This document shows, piece by piece, positions 32,353-41,688 of a stretch of DNA of 64,000 nt. Below the pieces are notes generated by a model, which did not search any database, was not told the DNA's origin, and saw only the letters and a list, made by a program, of their open reading frames with translations. The translations under genes and the position numbers were made by a program. The stretch spans positions 2,108,001 to 2,172,000 of the forward strand of contig CP102405.1 in assembly GCA_024628785.1 (NCBI GenBank), in the 5' to 3' direction. This DNA is from Fusobacteria bacterium ZRK30 (GTDB lineage: Bacteria; Fusobacteriota; Fusobacteriia; Fusobacteriales; Fusobacteriaceae). How positions within the stretch are numbered: the stretch's first letter is position 1; each line of letters opens with the position of its first letter.

Positions 32353-33432
32353 CTAAGATACCACCAAAAAATCTAAGATTCCTATGGCTGTCATTGCTTC
32401 TACTACCACTAAAGCCCTTGGAACTATACAGGGGTCATGTCTTCCTATAATCTTAAATTCTGTTTCCTCATTGGTCTTCATATTTATAGTTTCCTGAGCC
32501 TTTGATATAGAGGGAGTTGGTTTTATAGCAACTTTAAAGTTTATAGGCATTCCATTGGTAATCCCACCTAAAACTCCTCCATTATTATTAGTTTTAGTTT
32601 TTACTTTATCACCGTCTATATAGATATTGTCATTGGCTTCGCTTCCAAATAGTTCGGTTATTCCAAATCCAGCACCAAATTCTACACCTTTTACAGCAGG
32701 GATAGAATACATCAGCCCAGCTAACTGACTCTCAATGGAGTTAAAAAATGGATTTCCTACTCCAGGTTTCATCCCTATAATAGAGCATTCTATCACTCCT
32801 CCTAAAGAGTCACACTTACTTTTTGCCTGGAGTATTTTTTCCCGGCTGAGGCTTTCTAAGTTTTCATCTAAAAATGGAAGCTGCTTCTCAGCTAATTTTT
32901 TAAAAACTTCTGTATTTAGATCACTTTCACAGAAATCCCTGTCTTGAAGATCTTTTATACTCTTTATATGAGTTCCTATATAAATTTCTTTATCCTTCAA
33001 TATTTGCTTTGCCACTGCCCCTGCAAACACAATGGGAGCCGTCAACCGTCCTGAAAAATGACCTCCTCCACGGTAATCATTGTATCCATCATATCTTTTA
33101 TAACCGGTATAGTCAGCATGAGCCGGTCTGGCTATATCCTTTATCTTGCTGTAATCCCTCGATTGCTGGTCTCTATTTCTTATTAATATACTAAGAGGTG
33201 CTCCTGTAGTGTAACCATTAAAATATCCGCTTAAAATCTCAAAAGTATCCGCTTCTTTTCTGGCAGTTGTAAGTTCATTTTTACCTGTGGCTCGTCTTTG
33301 CATCTCTGCCTTTATTGCATCCAGGTCTAACTCTACCCCTGCCGGCAGCCCATCAATAGTAATCCCTATCCCTACACCGTGAGATTCTCCAAACAATGAT
33401 AATTTTATATTTTTTCCCCAAGTTGAACCCAT
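32353..33432 (-). CDS. aroC: Chorismate synthase
   Basis: FMN-dependent conversion of EPSP to chorismate, the branch point for Trp, Phe and Tyr; 359 aa. Family signatures GESHGVGIGITIDGLPAG near the N-terminus, GGGHFSGRLTAPIVFAGA near 120 and NGGVLGGITNGMPI near 290 are present. The ATG at 33432 has AGGTGG six bases away, whereas the ATG at 33438 is inside that spacing. It sits between aroA (after a terminator-like hairpin) and pheA (9 bases to the preferred ATG). Confidence 0.96.
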   Translation of the reverse strand: MGSTWGKNIKLSLFGESHGVGIGITIDGLPAGVELDLDAIKAEMQRRATGKNELTTARKEADTFEILSGYFNGYTTGAPLSILIRNRDQQSRDYSKIKDIARPAHADYTGYKRYDGYNDYRGGGHFSGRLTAPIVFAGAVAKQILKDKEIYIGTHIKSIKDLQDRDFCESDLNTEVFKKLAEKQLPFLDENLESLSREKILQAKSKCDSLGGVIECSIIGMKPGVGNPFFNSIESQLAGLMYSIPAVKGVEFGAGFGITELFGSEANDNIYIDGDKVKTKTNNNGGVLGGITNGMPINFKVAIKPTPSISKAQETINMKTNEETEFKIIGRHDPCIVPRALVVVEAMTAIGILDFLVVS

Positions 33433-33477
33433 TTTCATCCACCTTTCCTTTTATGGTTTTCTCCCATTTAAGATTAG

Positions 33478-33502
33478 AAAAAAGATTGCTAAAGCAACCT
33501 TT
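33478..33502 (-). terminator. Terminator-like hairpin inside the aro block
   Basis: Nine-bp stem AAAGGTTGC/GCAATCTTT with a TTTA loop, followed by a T-run, on the minus strand between aroA and aroC. It could reduce transcription of aroC, pheA, aroE and the aminotransferase relative to aroF-tyrA-aroB-aroA. No leader peptide was seen next to it. Confidence 0.7.
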
Positions 33503-33593
33503 CTTCTATCTGTTCAGTTAATTTTTTTAATCTCTATTGTATAGATAAAAAAATCCCATTAACCTCTTTGATCTATATTAGAGTTTTTTATTT

Positions 33594-34868
33594 TTATTCC
33601 TCTATTATTTGTATCTTCCCGTTTAATTTTTCAAAATCTTTCCAAAAATCCGGGTATGATTTTTTTACTGAGTCTGCTCCTGTGAGGATAATAGGCTCAT
33701 CACACCTGCTGCTGGCTACTGCTAGTGCCATGGCAACCCTATGATCGTTCCAGGCATCTACTTCTACTCCACCTTTTAAGTTTTTTACTCCCTCTATAAC
33801 CATTCCATTTTCAGTTTCTACTATCTTAGCTCCTAGTTTATTAAGTTCTGTTGTCATAGAAGTTATCCTGTCAGATTCTTTTATTCTCAATCTTCCAGCA
33901 TTAATTATCCTGGTAGTTCCCTCACTTAGGCTTGCTAAAACTGTTACTATGGGTCCTAAATCCGGGCATTGACTCAAGTCAATTATCGATCCTATCGATT
34001 GTTTTCCCGCTATACTAATTCTATCTTCATCTATTATTAGATCGCCACCCATATCTTTCAATATCTTTATTATTTCCCTGTCACCTTGCAATGAATTAGG
34101 ATTCATCCCAAGACAATTGATACCATCATTTAAAAATCCAGCTACCAGCCAAAAAGCTACCTGGGAAAAATCTCCCTCGACCCTATAATCATGTGCCCTG
34201 TAACCTTGGTTTCCAGGAACAACAAATCTTTCATAATTTTCATTGATTATTTTAACGCCGAATTTGTCTAAAATATCTAAAGTCAGATCTATATATCCTT
34301 TAGACTCTAGATTAGTAGTTATAATTATTTCAGAATCCCCATCTAATTTTGGTAATGTGTAGAGTAGTCCTGTTATAAATTGCGAACTTATATCTCCCCT
34401 TACCTCAAATTTTCCTGATTTTAATTTCCCATCAATAGTTAATGGAAGCTCTTCTACACCTCGACTATATTTTATTTTCTGTTTATCAAAAATTTCATGA
34501 AATACATTGAGTGGTCTGGTAGTTAGTCTTCCTTCTCCTACAAATGTTACTTCCCCATCTGCCAATAGAGATATAGGTATCATAAATCTAATTGTAGACC
34601 CTGATTCTCCGCAATTTATAACCCTATTAACCCTCTTTAGATTTTTAGATCCTGTAATAATTTCATAATCTTCAAATACTTCTATATTTACACCTAGATC
34701 TTTCATAGCCTGAGTTGTTACCCTTATATCATTTGAAAAATTAAGATTTGTTATTACGCTTTTCCCCTCTGCTAATGAACCTGCAATTATAGCTCTATGT
34801 GCTAGACTTTTAGATGGTGGTATCACCACATCTCCCTTTAATTCATTTGGAATTATTCTAACCTTCAT
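33594..34868 (-). CDS. aroA: EPSP synthase (3-phosphoshikimate 1-carboxyvinyltransferase)
   Basis: Joins PEP to shikimate 3-phosphate, 424 aa. Substrate-binding motifs PPSKSLAHRAIIAGSLAEG (residues 14-32), NCGESGSTIRFMIPI near 86 and RIKESDRITSM near 335 are present. A TTG seven codons upstream is in frame, but AGGAGGG lies five bases ahead of the ATG at 34868. The 96-base gap to aroB contains repeat copy c. The GESGSTIRF segment keeps Gly at the position linked to glyphosate binding; resistance cannot be judged from this alone. Confidence 0.95.
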   Translation of the reverse strand: MKVRIIPNELKGDVVIPPSKSLAHRAIIAGSLAEGKSVITNLNFSNDIRVTTQAMKDLGVNIEVFEDYEIITGSKNLKRVNRVINCGESGSTIRFMIPISLLADGEVTFVGEGRLTTRPLNVFHEIFDKQKIKYSRGVEELPLTIDGKLKSGKFEVRGDISSQFITGLLYTLPKLDGDSEIIITTNLESKGYIDLTLDILDKFGVKIINENYERFVVPGNQGYRAHDYRVEGDFSQVAFWLVAGFLNDGINCLGMNPNSLQGDREIIKILKDMGGDLIIDEDRISIAGKQSIGSIIDLSQCPDLGPIVTVLASLSEGTTRIINAGRLRIKESDRITSMTTELNKLGAKIVETENGMVIEGVKNLKGGVEVDAWNDHRVAMALAVASSRCDEPIILTGADSVKKSYPDFWKDFEKLNGKIQIIEE

Positions 34869-34905
34869 TTCTACCCTCCTACCCTGCAAAATTACTATTT
34901 ATAAA

Positions 34906-34940
34906 AGCAACGTGACGCTGCATCCAGACAAGCACAATTT
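34906..34940 (+). repeat. Dispersed palindromic repeat, copy c
   Basis: Reads AGCAACGTGACGCTGCATCC followed by AGACAAGCACAATTT. It lies between aroB and aroA inside the minus-strand block, in the opposite orientation to transcription. Confidence 0.85.
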
Positions 34941-34964
34941 AGTTTTTTTACAACCCTTTATTTT

Positions 34965-36029
34965 TTATTTAAATAATTTATTGGCTATCTCTTCCTCTGC
35001 GACCTTCTTTACCTCTACCTTACCTATTTCAGATAAAAATATAAAATTTAATATCCCTGATATATTTTTTTTATCACTTTTCATAATTTCTATGAGGTCT
35101 CCTAAATTAACTTTATCCTCTATAGGAAGTTCATATTTTTTCAAAATTTCCTTCATTTTTTCTGATTCACCTTTTTTAGTTATCCCTAATTTTTCCCCCA
35201 ATATAGTAATCTCATACATCCCTATAGAGATTGCCTCTCCGTGGGTATATTTTGTATAATCATAATATTTTTCAATAGCATGACCCAGAGTATGACCAAA
35301 GTTTAATATCATACGTAGTCCAAGATCTAACTCATCTATCTCTACAATTTGAGCTTTTATCTCACAACACCTTTTGATAATTTTTTCTATATCTCCCATA
35401 GAACTCTTTAGATCTTTTTTCTCTAATAGATAATTAAAAAATTTATTGTCATAGATGGCTCCGTATTTTATTACCTCAGCCATTCCGCTCCTTACTTCCC
35501 TTTCATCTAATGTTTTTAGGAGTTCCGGATCGATTATTACCATCTTAGGCTGATAAAAACTCCCGACTAAATTTTTACCTCTGGTTGTATCTACAGCAAC
35601 TTTTCCTCCTACACTACTGTCTACCTGAGCTAATAGTGTCGTTGGTATTTGGATAAAATCCATCCCTCTATATATTGTAGATGCTGCAAATCCTGCTAAA
35701 TCTCCTACAACTCCACCACCAAAAGCTATAAGCAGATCTCCTCTTTTTATTCCTGAATCAATCATTTTTTCATATACCTCAGTGAGGGTATCAAAATTTT
35801 TATTTTCTTCCCCTGCATCAAAGACTACCTTTACAGGTGTATAACCTGAATTTTCTAAGTTTTTTAATATTTTATCTCCGTAGAGGCTGTCTACATTTGT
35901 ATCGGTTACTACAACTATTTTTTTCTTTTTATAGATTTTTGATATATATTTTCCTACCTCTTCAAATATTCCCCTCTCTATAAAAATATCATAGGATTTC
36001 TCATCTAAATTTATGTGTAATTTTTCCAT
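34965..36029 (-). CDS. aroB: 3-dehydroquinate synthase
   Basis: Zinc- and NAD-dependent cyclisation of DAHP, second step of the shikimate pathway; 354 aa. The NAD-binding stretch FGGGVVGDLAGFAASTIYRG (about 103-122), the substrate loop PTTLLAQVDSSVGGKVAVD and the zinc-ligand regions GMAEVIKYGAI, NFGHTLGHAIE and YTHGEAISIGM are present. AAGGAGATATC lies ahead of the ATG, and the gene starts 2 bases after tyrA. Full length. Confidence 0.96.
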   Translation of the reverse strand: MEKLHINLDEKSYDIFIERGIFEEVGKYISKIYKKKKIVVVTDTNVDSLYGDKILKNLENSGYTPVKVVFDAGEENKNFDTLTEVYEKMIDSGIKRGDLLIAFGGGVVGDLAGFAASTIYRGMDFIQIPTTLLAQVDSSVGGKVAVDTTRGKNLVGSFYQPKMVIIDPELLKTLDEREVRSGMAEVIKYGAIYDNKFFNYLLEKKDLKSSMGDIEKIIKRCCEIKAQIVEIDELDLGLRMILNFGHTLGHAIEKYYDYTKYTHGEAISIGMYEITILGEKLGITKKGESEKMKEILKKYELPIEDKVNLGDLIEIMKSDKKNISGILNFIFLSEIGKVEVKKVAEEEIANKLFK

Positions 36030-36031
36030 CT

Positions 36032-36877
36032 TTAAGATATCTCCTTTCTCCTAACGGTAGATTTCCTGAACTCTTCTTTGAGAGATTCACTGTCTCCTTC
36101 CTTTAAAGAATTCTTTATTATATCTAAACTCTCCTCAAATTTCTCAATTTTTTTTATGAGATTATCCTTGTTTCCCATAAACAATTTATCCCATAGTTCT
36201 CCATTTATCATGGCTATACGGGTAAGATCCCGATATGAATCGCCTATAAATACATTAGTATCAAAGTTTTTTTCATCTGAATTAACCAAAGCAACTGCTA
36301 TGGCATGGGTTAATTGACTGGTAAAAGATATTATTTCATCATGTTTTCTAGGAGTTATCCGAGAAACCCTCTTAAACCCCATCTTATATGCCAATTTTTC
36401 TATGAGATCTAAATTTTTATTATTATTCAGAGGATGGGGAGTTATTATAAAGTTAGCTCCATTAAATATTTTTTCACTGGAGTTCCATACCCCTTTTACT
36501 TCCCTTCCTGCCATAGGATGAGCTCCTATAAAATCTATATTTGATGGAAGATTTCCTATTATTCTATCTATCATATCCCCCTTCACTCCTACTGCATCTG
36601 TAATAACTGCATTAGGTTTAAAGTTATCAATATTTTTTTCTATAAACTCTTCTACTAGATCGGGATAGAGACAAATTACTACCATGTCACTTTCAGATAG
36701 AGGGATTTTAGAATCCATAAATCCCCTATCTATTATCCCTTCAGACTCTGCATAGGAGAGAGCTTTCTCATCCAGGTCTATCCCATAGATGGTGTCAAAT
36801 TCATCTCTCAATGTTTTAGCATAACACCCGCCTATAAGCCCTAGCCCCACTATACTTAATGTTTTTTTCTGCTGCAT
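36032..36877 (-). CDS. tyrA: Prephenate dehydrogenase
   Basis: NAD(P)-dependent oxidative decarboxylation of prephenate to 4-hydroxyphenylpyruvate, 281 aa. Rossmann motif GLGLIGGCYAKTLRD at the N-terminus followed by GIDLDEKA (acidic residue after strand 2, suggesting NAD), the GAHPMAGREVKGV substrate segment and TSQLTHAIAVAL. No chorismate mutase or ACT domain is fused, so the mutase activity would come from PheA. GGGGGATG is the ribosome-binding region. It follows aroF by about 97 bases. Confidence 0.92.
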   Translation of the reverse strand: MQQKKTLSIVGLGLIGGCYAKTLRDEFDTIYGIDLDEKALSYAESEGIIDRGFMDSKIPLSESDMVVICLYPDLVEEFIEKNIDNFKPNAVITDAVGVKGDMIDRIIGNLPSNIDFIGAHPMAGREVKGVWNSSEKIFNGANFIITPHPLNNNKNLDLIEKLAYKMGFKRVSRITPRKHDEIISFTSQLTHAIAVALVNSDEKNFDTNVFIGDSYRDLTRIAMINGELWDKLFMGNKDNLIKKIEKFEESLDIIKNSLKEGDSESLKEEFRKSTVRRKEIS

Positions 36878-36974
36878 AACATCCCCCTTTTTTCAAATTC
36901 TTCTCATACTTCTGCTTCCCCCTCTCAGATATTTAAAATCTATAAATTAAAGGGAAGGTTAAAGGGGAAAGTAA

Positions 36975-37991
36975 TTACATTTTTTTCCCAACTACCTCTA
37001 GTATTTTACTTACATCCTTTACTAAATCTTCAAATTGCTCTGGTCTAAGTGATTGTGCCCCGTCACATAGAGCATTTTCAGGATCATTGTGTACCTCTAC
37101 CATCAATCCATCTGCTCCTACTGCTGCTGCTGCCATAGCCAATTTTTTTACCATCCATCTTTTTCCTGTAGCATGACTTGGATCTACAATTACCGGCAGA
37201 TGGCTCAATTTTTTTACCGCTAATACTGCACTTAGATCCAATGTATTTCTTGTGTATTTTTCATATGTTCTAATCCCTCTTTCACATAGGATTACTTTTT
37301 CATTTCCTCCTGCCATTATATATTCAGCAGACATCAACCATTCTTCGATGGTAGCCGATAACCCTCTTTTTAATAAAATAGGTTTATCTATCTTCCCTAG
37401 TGCTTTTAACAAGTCAAAGTTTTGCATATTTCTAGCTCCTACTTGAATTATATCTACTTCTTCAGCAAATTTTTCCACCAAGTCTACCGACATAATTTCA
37501 GTTACTATTGGCATCCCAGTTTCTTTTCTTGCTTCTTTTAATAACTCTAATCCCTCTAATTCCATTCCTTGGAAAGCATATGGAGAAGTTCTCGGCTTGT
37601 ATGCGCCTCCACGTAAAATTTGAGCTCCTGATTTTTTTACTGATTTTGCTACTTCTAAAATTTGATCCCTTGATTCCACCGAACAAGGTCCAGACATAAT
37701 GGTAAAGTTTCCCCTGCCTATTTTTATCCCGTTTACATCTATTATTGTACATTCTTCTTGCATCTTTCTATTAGCTTTCTTAAATGGTTCTTGTATTCTC
37801 GTCACCTTGTCTACTCCTTCTAATGCTTCCATATCTCTTATACTTAGTTTTGATGTATCTCCTATTATTCCTAGAATTCCATATTCCTTTCCTGATATCC
37901 CCTTTATCTCCATTCCAAGGTTTTCAAATACTTCTACAATGTGGTTCACTTGATCATCTGTGGCACCTTTTTTTAGTTTAATTATCATCAT
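36975..37991 (-). CDS. aroF: DAHP synthase, type I-beta with N-terminal regulatory domain
   Basis: Condenses PEP and erythrose 4-phosphate to DAHP, the entry step; 338 aa. Residues 1-70 are a ferredoxin-like regulatory domain (IIKLKKGATDDQVNHIVE) as in Thermotoga, and the rest is the TIM barrel with GPCSVESRDQI, LRGGAYKPRTSPYAFQG, the metal region VIVDPSHATGKR and GLMVEVHNDPE. Such domains give Tyr or Phe feedback inhibition. Two ATG codons follow AGGAGG; the second (37988) is slightly better spaced. Transcription is also controlled by the aromatic leader peptide and attenuators upstream. Confidence 0.95.
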   Translation of the reverse strand: MMIIKLKKGATDDQVNHIVEVFENLGMEIKGISGKEYGILGIIGDTSKLSIRDMEALEGVDKVTRIQEPFKKANRKMQEECTIIDVNGIKIGRGNFTIMSGPCSVESRDQILEVAKSVKKSGAQILRGGAYKPRTSPYAFQGMELEGLELLKEARKETGMPIVTEIMSVDLVEKFAEEVDIIQVGARNMQNFDLLKALGKIDKPILLKRGLSATIEEWLMSAEYIMAGGNEKVILCERGIRTYEKYTRNTLDLSAVLAVKKLSHLPVIVDPSHATGKRWMVKKLAMAAAAVGADGLMVEVHNDPENALCDGAQSLRPEQFEDLVKDVSKILEVVGKKM

Positions 37992-38032
37992 TTTCCTCCT
38001 AATGTATCTAAGTTTTAGTTATTCTATAAAAT

Positions 38033-38059
38033 AAAAAAACCTGTTCCAAATAGAACAGG
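38033..38059 (-). terminator. aroF attenuator, second terminator
   Basis: Stem CCTGTTC/GAACAGG with a six-base loop and seven T on the minus strand, 42 bases ahead of aroF. It closely resembles the first trp attenuator hairpin (CCTGTTCA/TGAGCAGG). Confidence 0.9.
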
Positions 38060-38075
38060 CTTACAATTTTCCTAA

Positions 38076-38105
38076 TAAAAAGACCTATATTTAAAATATA
38101 GGTCT
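38076..38105 (-). terminator. aroF attenuator, first terminator
   Basis: A 25-base near-perfect palindrome AGACCTATATTT-T-AAATATAGGTCT followed by TTTTT on the minus strand. It lies 54 bases after the leader-peptide stop codon. Confidence 0.88.
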
Positions 38106-38158
38106 ACAATTAAAAAATTTATTTTGACAAATTGTCTTAAGTTTAATAAACCTGTTGG

Positions 38159-38215
38159 TTATGAAATTTGATTGCTTTTCAATTCATACCAATATCTAAA
38201 GCCTTTCATCACCAT
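38159..38215 (-). CDS. aroF leader peptide, rich in aromatic codons
   Basis: An 18-residue open frame, MVMKGFRYWYELKSNQIS, with a strong GGGAGG ribosome-binding site eight bases upstream. Codons 6-10 encode Phe-Arg-Tyr-Trp-Tyr, so four of five are aromatic. It is placed between a consensus-like promoter and two tandem terminators, directly before the DAHP synthase gene. Ribosome stalling when Phe, Tyr or Trp-tRNA is short should prevent termination. I know of no annotated protein of this sequence; the function is inferred from position and content, as for trpL, pheL and similar leaders. Confidence 0.85.
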   Translation of the reverse strand: MVMKGFRYWYELKSNQIS

Positions 38216-38247
38216 CTGATTTACCTCCCTAAAATTTATTTTATATA

Positions 38248-38276
38248 ATGATACTCCTATTGCTTCTCTTTGTCAA
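38248..38276 (-). promoter_or_regulatory. Promoter of the aroF leader
   Basis: TTGACA at 38276-38271, a 17-base spacer and TATCAT at 38253-38248 on the minus strand. It begins about 35 bases after the trpA stop codon. Confidence 0.85.
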
Positions 38277-38310
38277 ACATTTTTTATTTATTTTTATCAT
38301 GGCTCTGTAT

Positions 38311-39102
38311 CTATACCCTTCTATCCCTTCCACTGCCTTTTAATTCCTTGACTTTCCCCTCTATTACTTTTGGATCCCCATTAGTTTCATGAGCTAATTT
38401 TACAATAGCTGATCCGACTATGGCTCCATCTGCTATCCTGTGTATCTTCTCTACATGTTCTCTAGTAGATACCCCAAAACCAACTGCCAAAGGTAAATTT
38501 GTCTCTGTCCTCACTTCTTCCAGAAAACTTTTTAAATCTACATCAAATTTATCCCTTACTCCTGTTACACCAAAAGATGATATGCAGTAGACAAATCCGC
38601 TTCCTCCCTGATTAATTATATCCCCCAGTCTCTCCCTGGAGTTAGGAGCGACTAATGGTATTAAATCTACCCCGCTAACTTCCATTAATTCTCTGACTTC
38701 TTCCCTTTCCTCTAGGGGAAGATCGGGTATTATGAGTCCGTCTACCCCAGCTTCCTGACATTTTTTTATAAACTTTTCTATACCATGACTCAAAATAGTA
38801 TTGAAATAGATTAAAAATACCAAGGGGATCTCTGTTTTTCTCCGAGTATTTTTAACAATGTCAAATACTTTAAATAACCTGGTTCCATTCTCTAGAGCTC
38901 TTTTACCGGCTGCCTGGATAACAGGCCCGTCAGCTATAGGGTCTGAATATGGTATTCCTAACTCTATTATGTCGGCTCCTCCCCTTTCCATAGCATAGAT
39001 CAACTCTTCTGTTTTATCTAAGGCAGGATCTCCAGCTGTTATATATGTTATTAATGCTTTTTTTTCTCCTAATTCTTTAAATTTTTTCTCTATCCTGTTC
39101 AT
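38311..39102 (-). CDS. trpA: Tryptophan synthase alpha subunit
   Basis: Splits indole-3-glycerol phosphate to indole and glyceraldehyde 3-phosphate, 263 aa. The catalytic glutamate is in IIELGIPYSDPIADGP and the catalytic aspartate in GVDGLIIPDLPLEE; the phosphate-binding segment is VGFGVSTREHV with GAIVGSAIVK. AGGAGGGG precedes the ATG, 4 bases after trpB. It is the last trp gene. No clear terminator separates it from the aroF promoter, so read-through into the aro block is possible. Confidence 0.96.
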   Translation of the reverse strand: MNRIEKKFKELGEKKALITYITAGDPALDKTEELIYAMERGGADIIELGIPYSDPIADGPVIQAAGKRALENGTRLFKVFDIVKNTRRKTEIPLVFLIYFNTILSHGIEKFIKKCQEAGVDGLIIPDLPLEEREEVRELMEVSGVDLIPLVAPNSRERLGDIINQGGSGFVYCISSFGVTGVRDKFDVDLKSFLEEVRTETNLPLAVGFGVSTREHVEKIHRIADGAIVGSAIVKLAHETNGDPKVIEGKVKELKGSGRDRRV

Positions 39103-39106
39103 ATTT

Positions 39107-40276
39107 TTATTCCCCTCCTAAGTATTCAGCCACTGTATGGATATCTTTATCCCCCCGGCCCGATATATTTATTACTAATATTTGATCTTTTTTCATCTTA
39201 GGAGCTAATTTCCCTGCATAAGCTATGGCATGGGAACTTTCAAGAGCCGGCATTATCCCCTCCTGTCTGGTTAACAGTTTAAACCCTTCCAAAGCTTCAT
39301 CATCTGTCACCGATTCATATTTCACCCTTTTTATATCGTGGAGATGGGCATGTTCCGGTCCTACTCCCGGATAATCCAGTCCAGCTGATATAGAATGTGC
39401 CGGTGTTATATTTCCATCCTCATCACAGAGCATATAAGTTTTCATCCCATGTATCACTCCTACACTCCCGCAAAATGCTGCTGCATGCTGCCCTGTTCCT
39501 ATCCCATACCCCGCTGCTTCCACTCCATAGAGTGCCACCTTTTCATCCTTTATAAAATCGTAAAACATCCCCATTGCATTGGAACCTCCCCCTACACAGG
39601 CAATTATTGCATCTGGTAACCTACCTTCAGCTTTTATTATCTGTGATTTAGTTTCCTCTCCTATTACCTTTTGAAAATCTCTTACCATAGTTGGATATGG
39701 ATGGGGTCCAACTACTGATCCAATCACATAAAATGTATCCTCTACCCTCTGAACCCATTTTCTTATAGCTTCATTGGTTGCATCTTTGAGGGTTCCTGTT
39801 CCAGATGATACACCTGTCACCTTTGCTCCCAGCAGCTCCATCTTAAAAACATTTATCTTCTGTCTTTCCATATCTTCAACACCCATGAAAACTTCACATT
39901 CCATCCCAAACAGTGCTGCTCCTGTAGCTGTTGCTACCCCATGCTGCCCTGCTCCCGTTTCAGCAATCACTTTCTTTTTCCCCATCCTTTTAGCCAGTAA
40001 GATCTGCCCCAATACATTATTTATCTTATGAGCCCCAGTGTGATTCAGGTCCTCTCTTTTCAAGTATATCTTTGCTCCCCCTAGTTTTTCACTCATCTTT
40101 TCAGCATAAAATAATGGTGTTTCACGCCCTACATATTTCTTCAGATAGTACCTGTATTCTTTCATAAATTCCAAATCATTCTTTGCCTCTTTATAGGCTG
40201 ACTCTAATTTTTTCAATGGATTCATCAATGTTTCAGCTACATATTGACCACCAAATTTTCCAAATTTTCTATCCAT
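39107..40276 (-). CDS. trpB: Tryptophan synthase beta subunit
   Basis: PLP enzyme that joins indole and serine to tryptophan, 389 aa. The PLP lysine lies in [14 protein letters not shown], the phosphate loop in [12 protein letters not shown], and the monovalent-cation and COMM-domain region in [17 protein letters not shown] three codons upstream is in frame, but AGAGGTGG points to the ATG at 40276, which overlaps the trpF stop by 8 bases. Confidence 0.97.
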   Translation of the reverse strand: MDRKFGKFGGQYVAETLMNPLKKLESAYKEAKNDLEFMKEYRYYLKKYVGRETPLFYAEKMSEKLGGAKIYLKREDLNHTGAHKINNVLGQILLAKRMGKKKVIAETGAGQHGVATATGAALFGMECEVFMGVEDMERQKINVFKMELLGAKVTGVSSGTGTLKDATNEAIRKWVQRVEDTFYVIGSVVGPHPYPTMVRDFQKVIGEETKSQIIKAEGRLPDAIIACVGGGSNAMGMFYDFIKDEKVALYGVEAAGYGIGTGQHAAAFCGSVGVIHGMKTYMLCDEDGNITPAHSISAGLDYPGVGPEHAHLHDIKRVKYESVTDDEALEGFKLLTRQEGIMPALESSHAIAYAGKLAPKMKKDQILVINISGRGDKDIHTVAEYLGGE

Positions 40277-40898
40277 CTTCTCCACCTCTTCTTATTTTTT
40301 TTATAATTTCTTTTATTTTTTCCTCATCCTTAAATCCATCTGTTTCTACACCTGAACTTAAATCTATAATATAAGGATCTACCTTTTTTACAGCTTCTAA
40401 TATATTTTTAGAAGTTATCCCACCGGCCAGAGCAATTTTATATTTTTCATTGATTCCTTCAATCAAATTCCAATTAAAAACCTTCCCATTTCCGCCTCTG
40501 ACTCCTTTATCATAGGCATCTAAAAGACAAACATCTGTATAGTTTTTATACTCTGAAATCCTATTTTTTATCCCCCTATCCCTTACTGAAAATGCTTTCC
40601 AAATTTCATACCGAGATTTGAATTGATCACAATACTCTGCCGTTTCCTCTCCGTGAAATTGAAGTATATCCAAGCCACAATATCTCGCTATTTTTTCTAC
40701 ATTTTCACTTTTTTCATCTACAAATACTCCTACAGTTTTTATCCTTTTATCCAATCGATCTATTAATTCTTTAACCTTCTCTTCAGTTACTTTTCTTCTA
40801 CTCTCAGCAAAAACAAATCCCACATAATCAGGTAGATTTTTATTCACCATCTCTATATCTTCCACCCTTCGTAACCCACATATTTTTATTTTTGTCAT
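40269..40898 (-). CDS. trpF: Phosphoribosylanthranilate isomerase
   Basis: Amadori isomerase of tryptophan synthesis, 209 aa, a small TIM barrel. The catalytic cysteine is in [12 protein letters not shown] and the catalytic aspartate in [21 protein letters not shown]; the phosphate site [10 protein letters not shown] and [18 protein letters not shown] end the barrel. It overlaps the trpC stop by 4 bases (ATGA). It is a stand-alone protein, not fused to TrpC. Confidence 0.95.
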   Translation of the reverse strand: MTKIKICGLRRVEDIEMVNKNLPDYVGFVFAESRRKVTEEKVKELIDRLDKRIKTVGVFVDEKSENVEKIARYCGLDILQFHGEETAEYCDQFKSRYEIWKAFSVRDRGIKNRISEYKNYTDVCLLDAYDKGVRGGNGKVFNWNLIEGINEKYKIALAGGITSKNILEAVKKVDPYIIDLSSGVETDGFKDEEKIKEIIKKIRRGGEDG

Positions 40899-41674
40899 CT
40901 TTTTCCCCTTGCTACGCCTTTAAATTCTCCTGCTAATTTTCCTATATCATCACACCTCATAAACACTTCTCCTACCAAAACTCCGTCTATCCCGGCTGTA
41001 GTCAACTTTTTTATATCTAGCTCATCTTTTATTCCACTTTCAGATACTATCACCTTATCTTTTGGGATTAATTTTGCCAGCTCTACCGTTGTATTCAGAT
41101 CCACATTAAATGTTTTTAAATCCCTATTATTTATCCCTATTATCTCTGCCCCTGCAATGATAGCTCTTTCAACCTCCTCCTTTGTATGTACCTCTACCAG
41201 GGCATCCATTCCTAATGTTTTAACTACCTGTATAAATTTTTTCAATGTCTTTTCATCTAAAATTGCTGTTATTAAAAGTATTGCTGAAGCTCCTAATATT
41301 TTTGCCTCATATATCTGAACTTCGTCTATTATAAAATCTTTCCTCAAGGCTGGAATTCCTACCTTAGCTGCTATTTTCTCTAAATATTCTGGGTTTCCCA
41401 AGAAAAAACTTTCCTCTGTCAGTACAGATATTGCTTCTACACATTTTTCATATTCCGCAGCTAGCTCCAATGGATAAAACTTTTCTTTTATCAATCCCTT
41501 AGATGGAGATGCTCTTTTCACTTCCCCAATTATAGATAATCCTTCTTTTTTTAGTGCATCTATAAAACTAGGTCTAGATTTTTCCGTCTCGGCTTTTTCC
41601 TTTAGTAGTTTTATATCCAAATTTAATTCTTTCAACCTCATCTTCTTTTTTTCTACTATCTTGTCTAAGATCAT
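40895..41674 (-). CDS. trpC: Indole-3-glycerol phosphate synthase
   Basis: Ring closure of CdRP to indole-3-glycerol phosphate, 259 aa. The catalytic lysine is in GEVKRASPSKGLI, further residues in LRKDFIIDEVQIYEAK, GINNRDLKTFNVDL and VSESGI. ALLEVHTKEE-like VEVHTKEEVE confirms the family. It starts 14 bases after trpD and overlaps trpF. Confidence 0.96.
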   Translation of the reverse strand: MILDKIVEKKKMRLKELNLDIKLLKEKAETEKSRPSFIDALKKEGLSIIGEVKRASPSKGLIKEKFYPLELAAEYEKCVEAISVLTEESFFLGNPEYLEKIAAKVGIPALRKDFIIDEVQIYEAKILGASAILLITAILDEKTLKKFIQVVKTLGMDALVEVHTKEEVERAIIAGAEIIGINNRDLKTFNVDLNTTVELAKLIPKDKVIVSESGIKDELDIKKLTTAGIDGVLVGEVFMRCDDIGKLAGEFKGVARGKR

Positions 41675-41688
41675 ATCTCACCGTCCTT

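Noticed and set aside
38311-38340. Terminator at the end of the trp operon
   Set aside because: I looked for a hairpin with a T-run between trpA and the aroF promoter and found none, so none is reported.
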